NCBI RefSeq assembly: GCF_000428905.1
Contig: NZ_AUAV01000011.1
Span: 1-64,000 of the forward strand
Length of the DNA: 64,000 nucleotides
Source: Brumicola pallidula DSM 14239 = ACAM 615
GTDB lineage: Bacteria > Pseudomonadota > Gammaproteobacteria > Enterobacterales > Alteromonadaceae
Direction: 5' to 3'
Shown here: piece by piece, positions 38,014 through 48,300 of the stretch
Numbering within the stretch: position 1 is the stretch's first letter
How the letters are laid out: every line of letters begins with the position of its first letter
Notes under the pieces: model-generated
What the model was told of the DNA's origin: nothing
The model's database searches: none
What the model saw: the letters and a program-made list of their open reading frames with translations, nothing else
Translations under genes and position numbers: made by a program

Positions 38014-38645
38014 GCGTCATTCTTTATTATATACAACGCTTTGTTATAAGGGACACCATAACAATTTACTGGTTACTATTGCGCCCAAGTTTATGGATAT
38101 ATCAAGGGACGTTAGAGTCACCTCTATGAATAGGTTATTGCGATAATTAACCAGTATAGTCAAATAAACTGTCAGCCTGTTATATGCGAAACAAAAATAG
38201 TTTCATCATCCTCACTCGCATATGTTGGCTAAATAAGCTGCTATTTTGCTGACAAAACACACACTAGCAAGACATGTAATTCTCTCTAGCATAAAGTATT
38301 AATGTAATAAACTTATACCCCCTTTATGCGGCGTATCGTATTAAGTGCTTATATTTTGCAGTGCGGAGAACTTTACAATATTTGTCTATTCAGATTGTGT
38401 CAAAATTATTTTAAATAATGAGTTACAGTGTTTTTCCCTTTATAAAATCAGCTTACCACCAATTTCCACGCACGATTCAAGACAAAACTCAAAAAATACG
38501 AAATCGTATTTTATTGACTTATAAATTTAAAGCATCGGTTTTACCGATCTATTAGTAATTTTAAATCGACTTTTTTTTTGCATGACAACTGGGTACATTA
38601 ATATCTCGCATACCTATATTGGTATCTGTCAATTTGGAGAGAACA
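38014..38645. promoter_or_regulatory. 632-base leader/intergenic region of the ATPase-antiporter operon
   Basis: No coding frame is convincing. Close to the ATPase there are two perfect hairpins, AAAATACG-AAAT-CGTATTTT (38493-38512) and ATCGGT-TTT-ACCGAT (38534-38548), then a nine-T run at 38571-38579. These could be operators or parts of a structured leader; no known riboswitch was recognised. Confidence 0.45.
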
Positions 38646-41369
38646 ATGAAACTGAAGTCTACATGGCACGACCAAAGTACTGATAGTGTGACATCTTCGT
38701 TAGCCACAAACATGAAAGAGGGTCTCAGTTCAGATGAAATTATTGAAAGGCGCGAGCGGTTCGGTCGTAACAAAATTACTGAGCATAAAGGTACCGGTCC
38801 GCTCAAACGATTTTTACTACAGTTTAATCAACCGCTTGTTTACATTTTACTGGCAGCATGCGCAGTTACCTTGCTGCTGCAAGAGTGGGTTGACTCGGCC
38901 GTAATATTTGCTGTGGTTTTAGTTAATTCAATTATTGGTTTTGTACAAGAATCGAAAGCCTTAAATGCAATAAATTCACTTTCTAACTCGGTAAAGACAA
39001 AAACAACGGTAATACGTGCAGGCAAGCGTCAAGAAATATTAGCGGAAGAACTGGTGCTAGGCGATGTTGTCGTATTACAGGCAGGTGATAAGACACCTGC
39101 AGACCTTCGCTTAATCAAAATACGCGACTTAAAAATTGATGAGTCATCACTTACCGGCGAATCGTTACCGACCGAGAAAGACGTTGCCACGTTATCTGCA
39201 AGCTGCCTATTAGGCGATAGAATTAATATGGCCTTCTCATCTACATTAGTGACCTACGGCACCGGCATGGGTGTGGTTGTTTACATAGGTGATAATACAG
39301 AAATAGGTAAAATTTCTGGAATGATAGCGACCACTGAAACGCTTGATACTCCACTTACTAAACGAATTACGAGTTTCAGCCATGTGCTGCTTTATGCCAT
39401 TCTTGGATTAGCGACCCTCACCATATTTATTGGCTGGCTCCACGGCAGACCGCTGGTTGATACCTTTATGGCAGCAGTTGCACTTGCTGTAGGTGCTATT
39501 CCAGAGGGCTTACCCGCTGCTGTGACTATTATGCTGGCGATTGGCGTTTCTCGAATGGCAAAAAAACGCGCCGTAATACGCAACTTGCCCGCGGTTGAGA
39601 CTTTAGGCAGTACCACGGTAATTTGTTCGGACAAAACGGGCACCCTTACTAAAAACCAAATGACGGTTACAGATATATGGGCAGGCGGCCGTAACTTTAG
39701 TGCTAACGGAAGTGGTTATGATCCGCTCGGAGAATTTAGTGAAGGCGATAAGGTGACAACTTTGCCCGCTATTTCAGCTGGATTCATGACCTTAAAAGCG
39801 GGTTTTTTATGTAATGATGCGCTTCTGAACGAGCCTGACCTTACGCTGGAAAAGTCACATCAGCAATGGACAATTACTGGCGACCCTACAGAAGCCGCTT
39901 TGATTGTTTCGGCCGCCAAGGCGGGCATTAATGAGAGCCAGCTTACGCAGAATCGTTTAGACATAATTCCTTTTCAATCAGAATATCAGTACATGGCAAT
40001 TTTAAATGCTGAAGAAGAAGGTAATGTTGTTTACATGAAAGGCTCTATTGAGAGTATTTTACCAAAATGTATCCATATGCTTGATCATAGTGGTGCACAG
40101 GTCTCGCTTGCTCATGAGCTGATTCACCAGCAAGTACAAGAAATGGCCAGTCGCGGCTTGCGTGTGCTGGCGTTTGCACGCAAGAGAACTGACTCAAATA
40201 CCACTAATATTAGCCACGAATTTCTAGCTCAAGATTTAGAATTTTTGGGATTGCAAGCGATGATAGACCCCCCTCGTCCCGAGGCGATAGAGGCCGTAAA
40301 AGCCTGCCATCGGGCTGGTATTGATGTGAAAATGATCACAGGCGATCATGCTTTGACAGCCACTAGCATAGCTCATCAACTTACTATTGTGGACGACGCT
40401 AGCGGCAATGCCACTATCACTGGCCAAGAATTAGCGTTACTTAACCATGACGAACTGATGCAAGCGGCACTTAAATTCAACGTATTTGCTCGGGTCACTC
40501 CCGAAAATAAATTACAACTTGTAAAGGCACTGCAGGCGCAAGATCAAGTAGTTGCAATGACCGGCGATGGTGTAAATGACGCCCCTGCATTAAGGCGCGC
40601 AGACATAGGCGTTGCCATGGCTTTAAACGGCACTGAAGTAGCACGCGATGCCGCTGACATGATGCTTACTGATGACAATTTTGCAACCGTAAGAGACGCT
40701 GTAGAAGAAGGAAGAGGCGTTTTTGATAACTTAAAAAAGTTCATCGTATGGACGTTACCCACCAATGGCGGCGAAGGCTTAGTCATTCTAGTCGCTGTTA
40801 TTTTAGGTGTGTCGCTACCGCTGCTACCCGTACATATTCTTTGGATCAATATGACGACAGCTATTTTCTTGGGCTTAATGCTTGCTTTTGAACCCAAAGA
40901 GGAAGGTATTATGCTGCGACCACCTAACATCCCAAATGCGCCTATTATCGACGGTATATTGATATGGCGAATTGTGTTGGTGTCATCTTTATTATGCATC
41001 ACTGCTTTTGGTCTTTACGAATTAGAGTTGAGTCTGGGTGCTAGCGAAGAACAAGCACGAACCGTCGCGGTTGCCATGTTTGTGGTCGGCGAGGCATTCT
41101 ACCTGCTGAACTGTCGATCGCTTGAGAGATCTGTTTTCTCAGTTGGTTTCTTTAGCAATCCTTGGATCTGGTTTGGAATAATCATTATGGCAGTGCTTCA
41201 GGGCTTATTTACCTATTTGCCGATAATGAACGCATGGTTTGGCTCTGCGCCGATAGACCTCTATTCATGGATTCGTGTGTTCGCCTGTGGTGCCCTTATA
41301 AGCGTTATTGTGGGCGCCGAGAAGTACTGGCGTTTAAAAAATAAGCACTCTGCGTCACAAAAGCCGTAA
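38646..41369 (+). CDS. P2-type cation-transporting ATPase
   Basis: This 907-residue P-type ATPase has an N-terminal cation-ATPase domain, the TGES loop, GAIPEGLPA in helix M4, the phosphorylation site DKTGTLTK (Asp329) and GDGVNDAPAL. Compared with SERCA, the M4 glutamate and the M5 Asn/Glu (PTNGGEG) are kept, but the M6 aspartate is Ala739 (WINMTTAIF). The ion may therefore be other than Ca2+, for example Na+, K+ or Mg2+. ATG at 38646 follows GGAGAG; the frame is open from 38619. GGGAGG and 12 bases separate it from mnhE, so it heads the antiporter operon. Confidence 0.9.
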   Translation: MKLKSTWHDQSTDSVTSSLATNMKEGLSSDEIIERRERFGRNKITEHKGTGPLKRFLLQFNQPLVYILLAACAVTLLLQEWVDSAVIFAVVLVNSIIGFVQESKALNAINSLSNSVKTKTTVIRAGKRQEILAEELVLGDVVVLQAGDKTPADLRLIKIRDLKIDESSLTGESLPTEKDVATLSASCLLGDRINMAFSSTLVTYGTGMGVVVYIGDNTEIGKISGMIATTETLDTPLTKRITSFSHVLLYAILGLATLTIFIGWLHGRPLVDTFMAAVALAVGAIPEGLPAAVTIMLAIGVSRMAKKRAVIRNLPAVETLGSTTVICSDKTGTLTKNQMTVTDIWAGGRNFSANGSGYDPLGEFSEGDKVTTLPAISAGFMTLKAGFLCNDALLNEPDLTLEKSHQQWTITGDPTEAALIVSAAKAGINESQLTQNRLDIIPFQSEYQYMAILNAEEEGNVVYMKGSIESILPKCIHMLDHSGAQVSLAHELIHQQVQEMASRGLRVLAFARKRTDSNTTNISHEFLAQDLEFLGLQAMIDPPRPEAIEAVKACHRAGIDVKMITGDHALTATSIAHQLTIVDDASGNATITGQELALLNHDELMQAALKFNVFARVTPENKLQLVKALQAQDQVVAMTGDGVNDAPALRRADIGVAMALNGTEVARDAADMMLTDDNFATVRDAVEEGRGVFDNLKKFIVWTLPTNGGEGLVILVAVILGVSLPLLPVHILWINMTTAIFLGLMLAFEPKEEGIMLRPPNIPNAPIIDGILIWRIVLVSSLLCITAFGLYELELSLGASEEQARTVAVAMFVVGEAFYLLNCRSLERSVFSVGFFSNPWIWFGIIIMAVLQGLFTYLPIMNAWFGSAPIDLYSWIRVFACGALISVIVGAEKYWRLKNKHSASQKP

Positions 41370-41381
41370 AGGGAGGCTAAA

Positions 41382-41936
41382 ATGGTAAACCATAATAAAG
41401 TTAGTCGCCTTAAACAGCGCCCTCAATATAAAGAAATATGTGTGAAAACACTTCTTTTTGGAGTGTTGTGGTGGAGCTTGGTTGAGAGCACATTGAGTTC
41501 GTGGCTTATTGGCATAATAGTTGTTCCTTTTGCTACTTGGCTGAGTATCACTTTATATCGGAACAATGATAAAACAGCAGAAAACACCGCGAACTTTAGC
41601 TTTGTTGGTTTACTTACATTTTTACCTTTCTTTGCATGGCAGTCGCTTCGAGGCGGCTGCCAAACTGCTTTGCTTGCACTTAGTTCGCGCGTAGCGCCAG
41701 CCGACTTTATAGAATTTGAAACATGCCTAAGTGGGCGCCGGGAGAAAATATTGTTTATGCACATTATTAGTCTTATGCCAGGTTCGGTAAGCGCAAACAT
41801 TAATGGGCAAATTATACGTATTCATATTCTCGACATAAACGAATACAGTGAGGATAGTTTGCGCGATTGTGAACACCGGTTAAGCAAAATTTTTGTTAAG
41901 TATGATACTCCCTGCACAACAGGAGCTGAAAAATGA
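41382..41936 (+). CDS. mnhE: Mrp/Mbh antiporter subunit, MnhE family
   Basis: This 184-residue subunit has two to three N-terminal membrane helices and a cytoplasmic C-terminal part. The family signature IISLMPGSVSANINGQIIRIHILD is visible as SLMPGSVSANI and IRIHILD. In Mrp complexes it supports assembly of the antiporter. It follows the ATPase gene by 12 bases and overlaps mnhF by four bases, so translation is coupled. It corresponds to MbhA in archaeal gene order. Confidence 0.9.
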   Translation: MVNHNKVSRLKQRPQYKEICVKTLLFGVLWWSLVESTLSSWLIGIIVVPFATWLSITLYRNNDKTAENTANFSFVGLLTFLPFFAWQSLRGGCQTALLALSSRVAPADFIEFETCLSGRREKILFMHIISLMPGSVSANINGQIIRIHILDINEYSEDSLRDCEHRLSKIFVKYDTPCTTGAEK

Positions 41937-42190
41937 TTCTTTATCTCACTATAATTGCCATGTTATTAACACTCACGCTGCTAGTGGGCTTAATTAGAGT
42001 CATTATTGGCCCTAGCGAATCCGATAGAATGCTTGCCTGCCAGTTATTTGGCACAGCGGGAGTTGCTTTAACAATCATATTGGCTGTGGTGCAACAACAA
42101 GCAACGCTTTTAAATTTAGCGTTAGTGTTGGCGCTTTTGGCACCGCTTACTTTAATTGTGTTTGTAAAAAACACGAGGAAGTCTAAATGA
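41933..42190 (+). CDS. mnhF: Mrp/Mbh antiporter subunit, MnhF family
   Basis: This 85-residue protein has three membrane helices and the MnhF signature RVIIGPSESDRMLA. It overlaps both neighbours by four bases (ATGA). It corresponds to MbhB in archaeal order. Confidence 0.9.
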   Translation: MILYLTIIAMLLTLTLLVGLIRVIIGPSESDRMLACQLFGTAGVALTIILAVVQQQATLLNLALVLALLAPLTLIVFVKNTRKSK

Positions 42191-42513
42191 ACCTTGTTGA
42201 TATCTACACCATCGTAATGACCAGCGGCGGATTAGTTTTTTTTATTGCAGGCACTATTGGGCTTTTACGCTTCCCCGATGCTATAAGTCGACTGCATGCA
42301 TTAACCAAGGCCGATAACTTAGGACTTGGCCTAATTGTGCTTGGCATTTTGCCCCAAGTAAGCTCTATATTTGATGCTGTTCAACTGGTGTTTATTTGGT
42401 TTATTGTGATGCTATCAGGTGCCGCTTCATGTTACCTCATTGCTAATATTGGCAGCGCTGCCGACAAGCTGCCCAGTGAGTTACAAAACAAAGAGGTCAA
42501 TCATGAGCTTTAG
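42187..42513 (+). CDS. mnhG: Mrp/Mbh antiporter subunit, MnhG family
   Basis: This 108-residue protein has three helices and the MnhG signature GTIGLLRFPDAISRLHALTKADNLG. It corresponds to MbhC. Its last 11 bases overlap the DUF4040 gene. Confidence 0.9.
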   Translation: MNLVDIYTIVMTSGGLVFFIAGTIGLLRFPDAISRLHALTKADNLGLGLIVLGILPQVSSIFDAVQLVFIWFIVMLSGAASCYLIANIGSAADKLPSELQNKEVNHEL

Positions 42514-42808
42514 TTTTTTTCTAGATATATTTTTAATAGGCGGTTCACTGACCATGGCATGGCTATGCTTATTCAGTCACGATTTACTGAAAGCTATTAC
42601 ATGCTTTGTATGCATGGGTCTATTTGTAACACTAATGTGGATAAGGCTTGACGCTTGGGACGTCGCTATAGCAGAGGCCGCAATTGGTGCAGGTTTAACC
42701 GGCGCTTTACTATTGTCTAGTCGACGAGGCTTAAAAAAAACCGCAGCAAAAAAAGAATCGGGAGAAAAGAGGTCGGGAGAAAAAAAGTCGGGAGAACAAG
42801 ATGTTTAA
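42503..42808 (+). CDS. DUF4040 (MbhD-like) membrane subunit
   Basis: This 101-residue protein has three helices and the DUF4040 core AWDVAIAEAAIGAGLTGALLL, like MbhD of membrane-bound hydrogenases and the corresponding part of MrpA. ATG at 42503 is inside the end of mnhG. The tail is a charged repeat (ESGEKRSGEKKSGEQD) encoded by three 15-bp direct repeats (42758-42802), the last of which carries the ribosome-binding site of the next gene. Confidence 0.82.
   Translation: MSFSFFLDIFLIGGSLTMAWLCLFSHDLLKAITCFVCMGLFVTLMWIRLDAWDVAIAEAAIGAGLTGALLLSSRRGLKKTAAKKESGEKRSGEKKSGEQDV
42758..42802 (+). repeat. Three 15-bp direct repeats with a ribosome-binding site in each
   Basis: Units at 42758, 42773 and 42788 begin TCGGGAGAA. 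They encode the charged tail of the DUF4040 protein. The GGGAG of the third unit sits eight to nine bases before the ATG at 42801. Confidence 0.8.
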
Positions 42809-43550
42809 GGAAATAATATTCAAAGAAGATGCCATTAATAAGCCGGAGAAAGGACGTTTACCGACGTCGATAGCCGTGCTTTGTGGAGTAACTATATTAG
42901 CCTTATGCACTTTACTCGTGGGTGCTTTAATTAGCACCCAAAGGCACAGTGAAGGTTTGCAGCAGGTAGTGTCAAGCATGCTCAATAAAAGTGGCGTTGA
43001 GAACCCTGTTACCGCCGTGTTACTTAATTTTAGAAGTTATGACACCTTATTAGAAATTGCCGTGTTACTAATTGTGGCTATTGTAATGCTGCCGCAGGCG
43101 ACTGTGTCCAAGTCCCTTTCACTTATACGAGTTCAACAATCGGCAGATCCCGGGCTTATTATGTCAAGCCTTCTTCGATTTTTGGCCCCTACCCTTATCA
43201 TAATGGGCGGTTACATGCTTTGGACTGGCGCTTATTCTCCCGGCGGCGCATTTCAGGCAGGTGCATTAATTGCTGGGGCAGGTATTTTGATTTTTACAAA
43301 CGTTCAATATCAGGTGAATATGCAAAGTTTTGCGTTTCGCGCTTTGCTCAGCATTGGGCTATGTATTTTTATCCTTTCAGGTTTTGCCGTGGCGCTGCAG
43401 ACTGGTCAGTTTTTAGAATACCCACAAAAATACGCCAGTGCCATTATCTTATTTATTGAAACGGCAGCAACCGTCTCTATAGCCACCACACTGTTATTGC
43501 TATATTTAGCGGTAGCGGGAACGCAGGAGGAGTTTAATCATGATGCTTAG
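42801..43550 (+). CDS. mnhB: MbhE-MnhB hybrid antiporter subunit
   Basis: This 249-residue membrane protein joins two family parts. Residues about 60-95 hold the MbhE/MrpA-tail motif VLLNFRSYDTLLEIAVLL, and residues about 110-240 hold an MnhB domain (LAPTLIIMGGYMLWTGAYSPGGAFQAGALIAGA, split here as LIIMGGYMLW and YSPGGAFQAGAL). In archaeal Mbh these are the separate subunits E and F. ATG at 42801 overlaps the previous stop by eight bases. It overlaps mnhC by 11 bases. Confidence 0.85.
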   Translation: MFKEIIFKEDAINKPEKGRLPTSIAVLCGVTILALCTLLVGALISTQRHSEGLQQVVSSMLNKSGVENPVTAVLLNFRSYDTLLEIAVLLIVAIVMLPQATVSKSLSLIRVQQSADPGLIMSSLLRFLAPTLIIMGGYMLWTGAYSPGGAFQAGALIAGAGILIFTNVQYQVNMQSFAFRALLSIGLCIFILSGFAVALQTGQFLEYPQKYASAIILFIETAATVSIATTLLLLYLAVAGTQEEFNHDA

Positions 43551-43845
43551 CCAACTCACACCAGAAATCATGTATAGCGCGTCGGGGATAGCACTATTTG
43601 GTATAGGCTTATTAGGCTTAATTATTGTCCCGCATATTTTCCGTAAAATACTTGCCATAAACGTCATGGGAGTGGGCATTTTTATGCTGTTGGTATCAAG
43701 CGCAAAGCGCGCAAATATTGACGCCGACCCCGTTCCTCATGCCATGGTGTTGACAGGCATTGTGGTGGCTGTTGCAGGAACAGCACTCGCTCTCTTTTTG
43801 GTGAAAAAAATAAACGACTTAGCACCGTCAGAGAAAAGTCAATAG
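43540..43845 (+). CDS. mnhC: Mrp/Mbh antiporter subunit, MnhC (NuoK-like)
   Basis: This 101-residue protein has three helices and resembles MnhC/NuoK: SASGIALFGIGLLGLIIVPHIFRKILAINVMGVGIFMLLV in two parts, then VPHAMVLTGIVVAVAGTALAL. Start could be the first or second of two adjacent ATGs. Two bases separate its stop from mnhD. Confidence 0.88.
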   Translation: MMLSQLTPEIMYSASGIALFGIGLLGLIIVPHIFRKILAINVMGVGIFMLLVSSAKRANIDADPVPHAMVLTGIVVAVAGTALALFLVKKINDLAPSEKSQ

Positions 43846-43847
43846 AT

Positions 43848-45374
43848 ATGGATAATATAGCTGCTCTCTTACCTGCACTTATTATGCTGCCTCTGGCTGT
43901 TAGCGTATGCTGTGTGTTGATAAAAAACAGCCGTGTATGTGCAGCTATCAGCATTATTAGCGCCGCGGCACTATTGATATTATCAGCCGGTACTCTGCTC
44001 GCTATTAATACGTATGAAGCAGGGGTATTACGATACGCGTTTGCAGGTTGGAGCCAGCCGTTAGGCATTGAGCTTCAGGTGTCTGGCTTTACCGCATTAA
44101 TGACGGCACTTACATGCCTACTGGTTTTTGTGCTTAGCATTTACAGCAGCGTTTACTTTTCATCAAGCGATAAAGCAATACGCTTCTGGCCACTGTGGTG
44201 GTTGCTAATTGCAGGCCTTAATGCCTTGTTTTTATCAAGTGATATATTCAATATTTACGTAGCATTTGAGCTAATAGGGCTCGCTGCTGTAGCTTTAATT
44301 GCAATTGAAAATAGTCGGGCTGCATTAATCGCTGCGCTTCGCTACTTGTTAGTCAGTCTATTAGGATCGCTATGCTACCTGCTTGCGGTTGCCCTTCTTT
44401 ATAGAGAATACGGCACGCTCGACCTAGTTCAACTTGCTAGTATGACCAGTGATTCTGCCAGCAGCACCGCAGCATTAATGCTTATTACCATTGGTTTATG
44501 TTTGAAAACCGCGTTATTTCCACTGCATTTTTGGCTGCCCGCGGCCCACGGTGGTGCATCAGCGCCAGTTAGCGCAGTCCTCTCAGCTTTGGTGGTCAAA
44601 GGGTCATTTTACTTAATTGCACGATTTTGGCTAGATATCCTCGCGCCAGCAGCAAGTGACGCTGGTTTGATTATTCTTGGAGTTTTTGGTGCCGCAGCGA
44701 TATTATGGGGCTCTGCTCAAGCGCTGTTTGCGAGTCGTTTAAAAGTGATGGTCGCGTATTCTACGGTTGCTCAAATAGGGTATCTATTTCTGTTATTTCC
44801 GCTCATGGTGGGTAACACACAAACAAATGCGTTTGAAGGCGCAGCAATGGGCGCGATTACCTACTTAATTGTAGCTCACGCTACGGCTAAATCAGCGATG
44901 TTCTTGGCAGCCGGCAATATTATGCGTATTGCTGGGCATGACAATATTAAACAGCTCAAAGGCTTGGTTCGCCACTGCCCTCTCAGCATATTCACTTTTG
45001 GGATTGCGGGGGCTAGTTTAATTGGTCTGCCCCCAAGCGCGGGCTTTATTGCTAAGTGGCTGCTGCTAAGCAACTCAATAAACACAGGACAATGGTGGTG
45101 GGTCATTGTTATTCTAAGTGGCGGTTTACTTGCCGCAGCGTATGTATTTAAATTTTTAAATTTAGCCTTTACTAAAGATGATGACACATTTACAAAAGCC
45201 GATATCGTTCGCAAAATATCTCCTATTATGCCACTTTGCGCGCTTGCACTAGCCTTACTTACCGTTGTTCTTGGTTTCAATGCCCAGTGGTTATTAGACA
45301 TTAGCGGTACCTTGGTATATGAAACTACAGGGCAAGGTTTTACAGTCCAAAACTTAGCAGGAGTAGCGCAATGA
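43848..45374 (+). CDS. mnhD: Mrp/Mbh antiporter subunit MnhD (NuoL/M/N-like)
   Basis: This 508-residue proton-conducting subunit has about 14 helices. The conserved helix-5 glutamate is Glu141 (YVAFELIGLAAVAL). The helix-7 lysine lies in GLCLKTALFPLHFWLPAAH, and another lysine lies in ALVVKGSFYLIARF. It appears to be a full antiporter module. It overlaps the next gene by four bases. Confidence 0.92.
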   Translation: MDNIAALLPALIMLPLAVSVCCVLIKNSRVCAAISIISAAALLILSAGTLLAINTYEAGVLRYAFAGWSQPLGIELQVSGFTALMTALTCLLVFVLSIYSSVYFSSSDKAIRFWPLWWLLIAGLNALFLSSDIFNIYVAFELIGLAAVALIAIENSRAALIAALRYLLVSLLGSLCYLLAVALLYREYGTLDLVQLASMTSDSASSTAALMLITIGLCLKTALFPLHFWLPAAHGGASAPVSAVLSALVVKGSFYLIARFWLDILAPAASDAGLIILGVFGAAAILWGSAQALFASRLKVMVAYSTVAQIGYLFLLFPLMVGNTQTNAFEGAAMGAITYLIVAHATAKSAMFLAAGNIMRIAGHDNIKQLKGLVRHCPLSIFTFGIAGASLIGLPPSAGFIAKWLLLSNSINTGQWWWVIVILSGGLLAAAYVFKFLNLAFTKDDDTFTKADIVRKISPIMPLCALALALLTVVLGFNAQWLLDISGTLVYETTGQGFTVQNLAGVAQ

Positions 45375-48300
45375 GTTGGCAAACAACCCTACCTTTATTA
45401 ATTGTATTAAGCGCAATGGTTTCAGGCATTCTAATTTTACGCGTAAAAGAACACGCCAATAAGCTACGCACAAGCTTGAATATATTTGGCGCGCTGCTGT
45501 GCGTAACGCTAGTTGTAATTATGCTAGTTGGCGTTTATCAAGGAGAAGTGTTTGAGACTCGTTTTACGCTGCTGCCTAATATGGATTTGGTTCTCAAAGC
45601 AGATGCGCTCTCGCTACTGTTTGTTAGCCTTTCGGCAGTATTATGGTTTTTTACCACCATTTACGCGATTGGTTACCTAGAAGAGTCAGCCAATCGCAGC
45701 CGCTTTTTTGGGTTCTTTGGATTTTGCGTAAGCGCTACCATGGGGGTCGCTCTCGCGGGTAATCTCATTACTTTTTTGATTTTTTATGAGTTACTCACCT
45801 TAGTTACCTACCCCTTAGTTATGCATAAAGGTAACCCCGCCTCTATGCGTGCCGGACGCACTTATCTGATTTATACAATGATTGGCGGTGCGGTGTTACT
45901 GGCAGGCGTAGTGTGGCTAAAAAGTATTGCTGGCCCACTCGATTTTGACGCCACAGGCGTACTAGAGCAAATGCCAAATATCAGCGAAAATCATCTACGC
46001 ATTATTTTTATACTCCTTATTGCTGGTCTAGGAGTAAAAGCGGCCCTTATTCCTTTGCATGGATGGTTGCCAGTAGCAATGGCAGCTCCCGCGCCAGTAA
46101 GCGCCCTTTTGCATGCGGTAGCCGTCGTAAAAGCAGGGGTGTTTGGCATTGTAAGAGTAGTTTACGATGTATATGGCATCGAATTTTCACGCGAACTGGG
46201 GCTCACTCTTGGGTTGGCGATAATTGCCGCAGCAACAATTATTTATGCCTCTTTACGAGCGATTGCACAAAATGATTTAAAAAAACGCTTGGCCTATTCA
46301 ACCGTAAGCCAAGTTTCTTATATCGCATTAGGAACCGCAATAGCAGGTCCTATTGCTACTATTGGCGGCATTGTGCATCTAGTGCATCAAGGCCTTATGA
46401 AAATCACCATGTTTTTCTGTGCCGGTAACTTAGCTGAAACCTTAGGCATCAATAAAATTAGTGACCTGAATGGCGCTGGCCGTAGAATGCCGGTAACCAT
46501 GACTGCCTTCAGTTTTGCAGCCCTTGGCATGATTGGTCTGCCACCAGCCGCAGGCTTTGTGTCCAAATGGTATCTAGGAGTTGGCGCTATCGAGGTAGAC
46601 GCCTATTGGATTATTGCGGTACTCGCCATAAGTAGTCTATTAAACGCAATATACTTTTTACCCATTCTTTATGCAGCATGGTTTCTTCCCGCCAAGTCAG
46701 AGTGGCCGAATGGCGAGAGTCCAAAGGCGAAACCGAAAGGGTTGTTTGAAGCACACTGGATGCTCATTTTACCGCCTGCGATTACCGCTTCGTTGGCTCT
46801 ATTAGCTGGGGTATTTGCGGGCTCTTCCTTAAGCCCGTTGTACTGGACTGAATTAGTCGCTGCGCGCGAGTATGGTTCAGATTTTGTACTTGTTGCTCAA
46901 CAAAATGCAATCCTGCAACCTGCGCTTTGGTGGTGCGTTCTTTTGCCTCTGCTGGCAACCACTACACTGACCATTCGCTGGGTCCGCCAAAGATGCTTGA
47001 TCCTGTTACCTCTTGCAGCTGCGCCAGTTTTGTTTGCCAGTATCTTGCTAGAACCTAACGGCGCCAATACATTATCTGAATTATTTTTTGGCAGCATCAT
47101 GAGTATGGGTGCCAGCGATAAAATTTTCTTGATACTAGCCTCTTTAGTGTGGTTTGCAGCGGGGCTATATAGCGTAGGGTACATGAAAGATAAAGCAGAC
47201 AAAGTGCAATACTGTTTGTTTTTTTTGCTTGCCATGTGTGGTAATTTTGGCCTAATCTTCGCGCAAGATTTATTTGGTTTTATTACCTTTTTTACCTTAA
47301 TGAGTCTATCTTCATATGGCTTGGTTATTCATACCGCAGACGACGCAGCAAGAAAAGCAGCTAAAACCTACGTACAATGGGTGATTATTGGCGAGGTCAT
47401 ATTATTTGCTGGCTTAACTGGCCTTGCCTATAGTAGCGGGGCTATAAGCGAGGCTGCCAGTTCAACCACACAAGCTTACTGGGTAACACTATTTTTAGTG
47501 GCAGGCTTTGGCGTAAAGCTTGGTTTAATACCTTTCCATGTTTGGCTTCCTCGGGCTCATCCCGCCGCGCCCGTACCTGCAAGTGCATTATTAAGTGGCG
47601 TAATGGTAAAAGCCGGCCTTATTGGTTGGCTACGATTTTTGCCACTTGGAGATGTAGCAATATCGAGTATCGGGACTGGCTTAATTTATCTTGGTTTTAG
47701 CGGTACTTTCTTAGCTGCACTTGTGGGTTTACTGCAGAAGAACGCTAAGTCAGTTCTTGCATATTCTACGATCAGTCAGATGGGCATCGTTATTGCGGCG
47801 GTTGGCGTGGGTTTGAAATATCCAGAGCTTTGGCCTGCTGTGCTACCAGCAATTGTTTTATTTGCCTTTCATCACGGTATTGTGAAAGCAACACTGTTTT
47901 TATGTGTTGATTTTATTCCCGCTCTAGCATCAAGACGCAGCCTTAGAATACTTGCCATTATTTGCCTTATAATACCGGTGTTTGCCATTATTGGACTGCC
48001 TTTTTCAAGCGGTGCAATGGCGAAAAGTGCATTAAAGGGCTCGTTTAGTGAGCTTGCTATGCTACCTACGTTATTACTGCTGTCGGCAGTTGGCACTAGC
48101 TTGTTAATGCTTAGGTTTGTGGATATCTTATGGAACAGTACCAAAAATGTGCAAAATTCGGGCCTCGATATCTGGCGCTGCTTGTCGTTCGCATTGTTGT
48201 TTTTCAGTAGCGTCGTGTTCATATACGCGCTGCCTGAATCAAGGCTATTTTGGGTAAAAGAGCTCTCCTTCTCTACACTAGTGCTGCCTTTGCTACCTCT

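Noticed and set aside
44876-45382. 168-codon reverse frame
   Set aside because: Opposite mnhD; it does not resemble a known protein.
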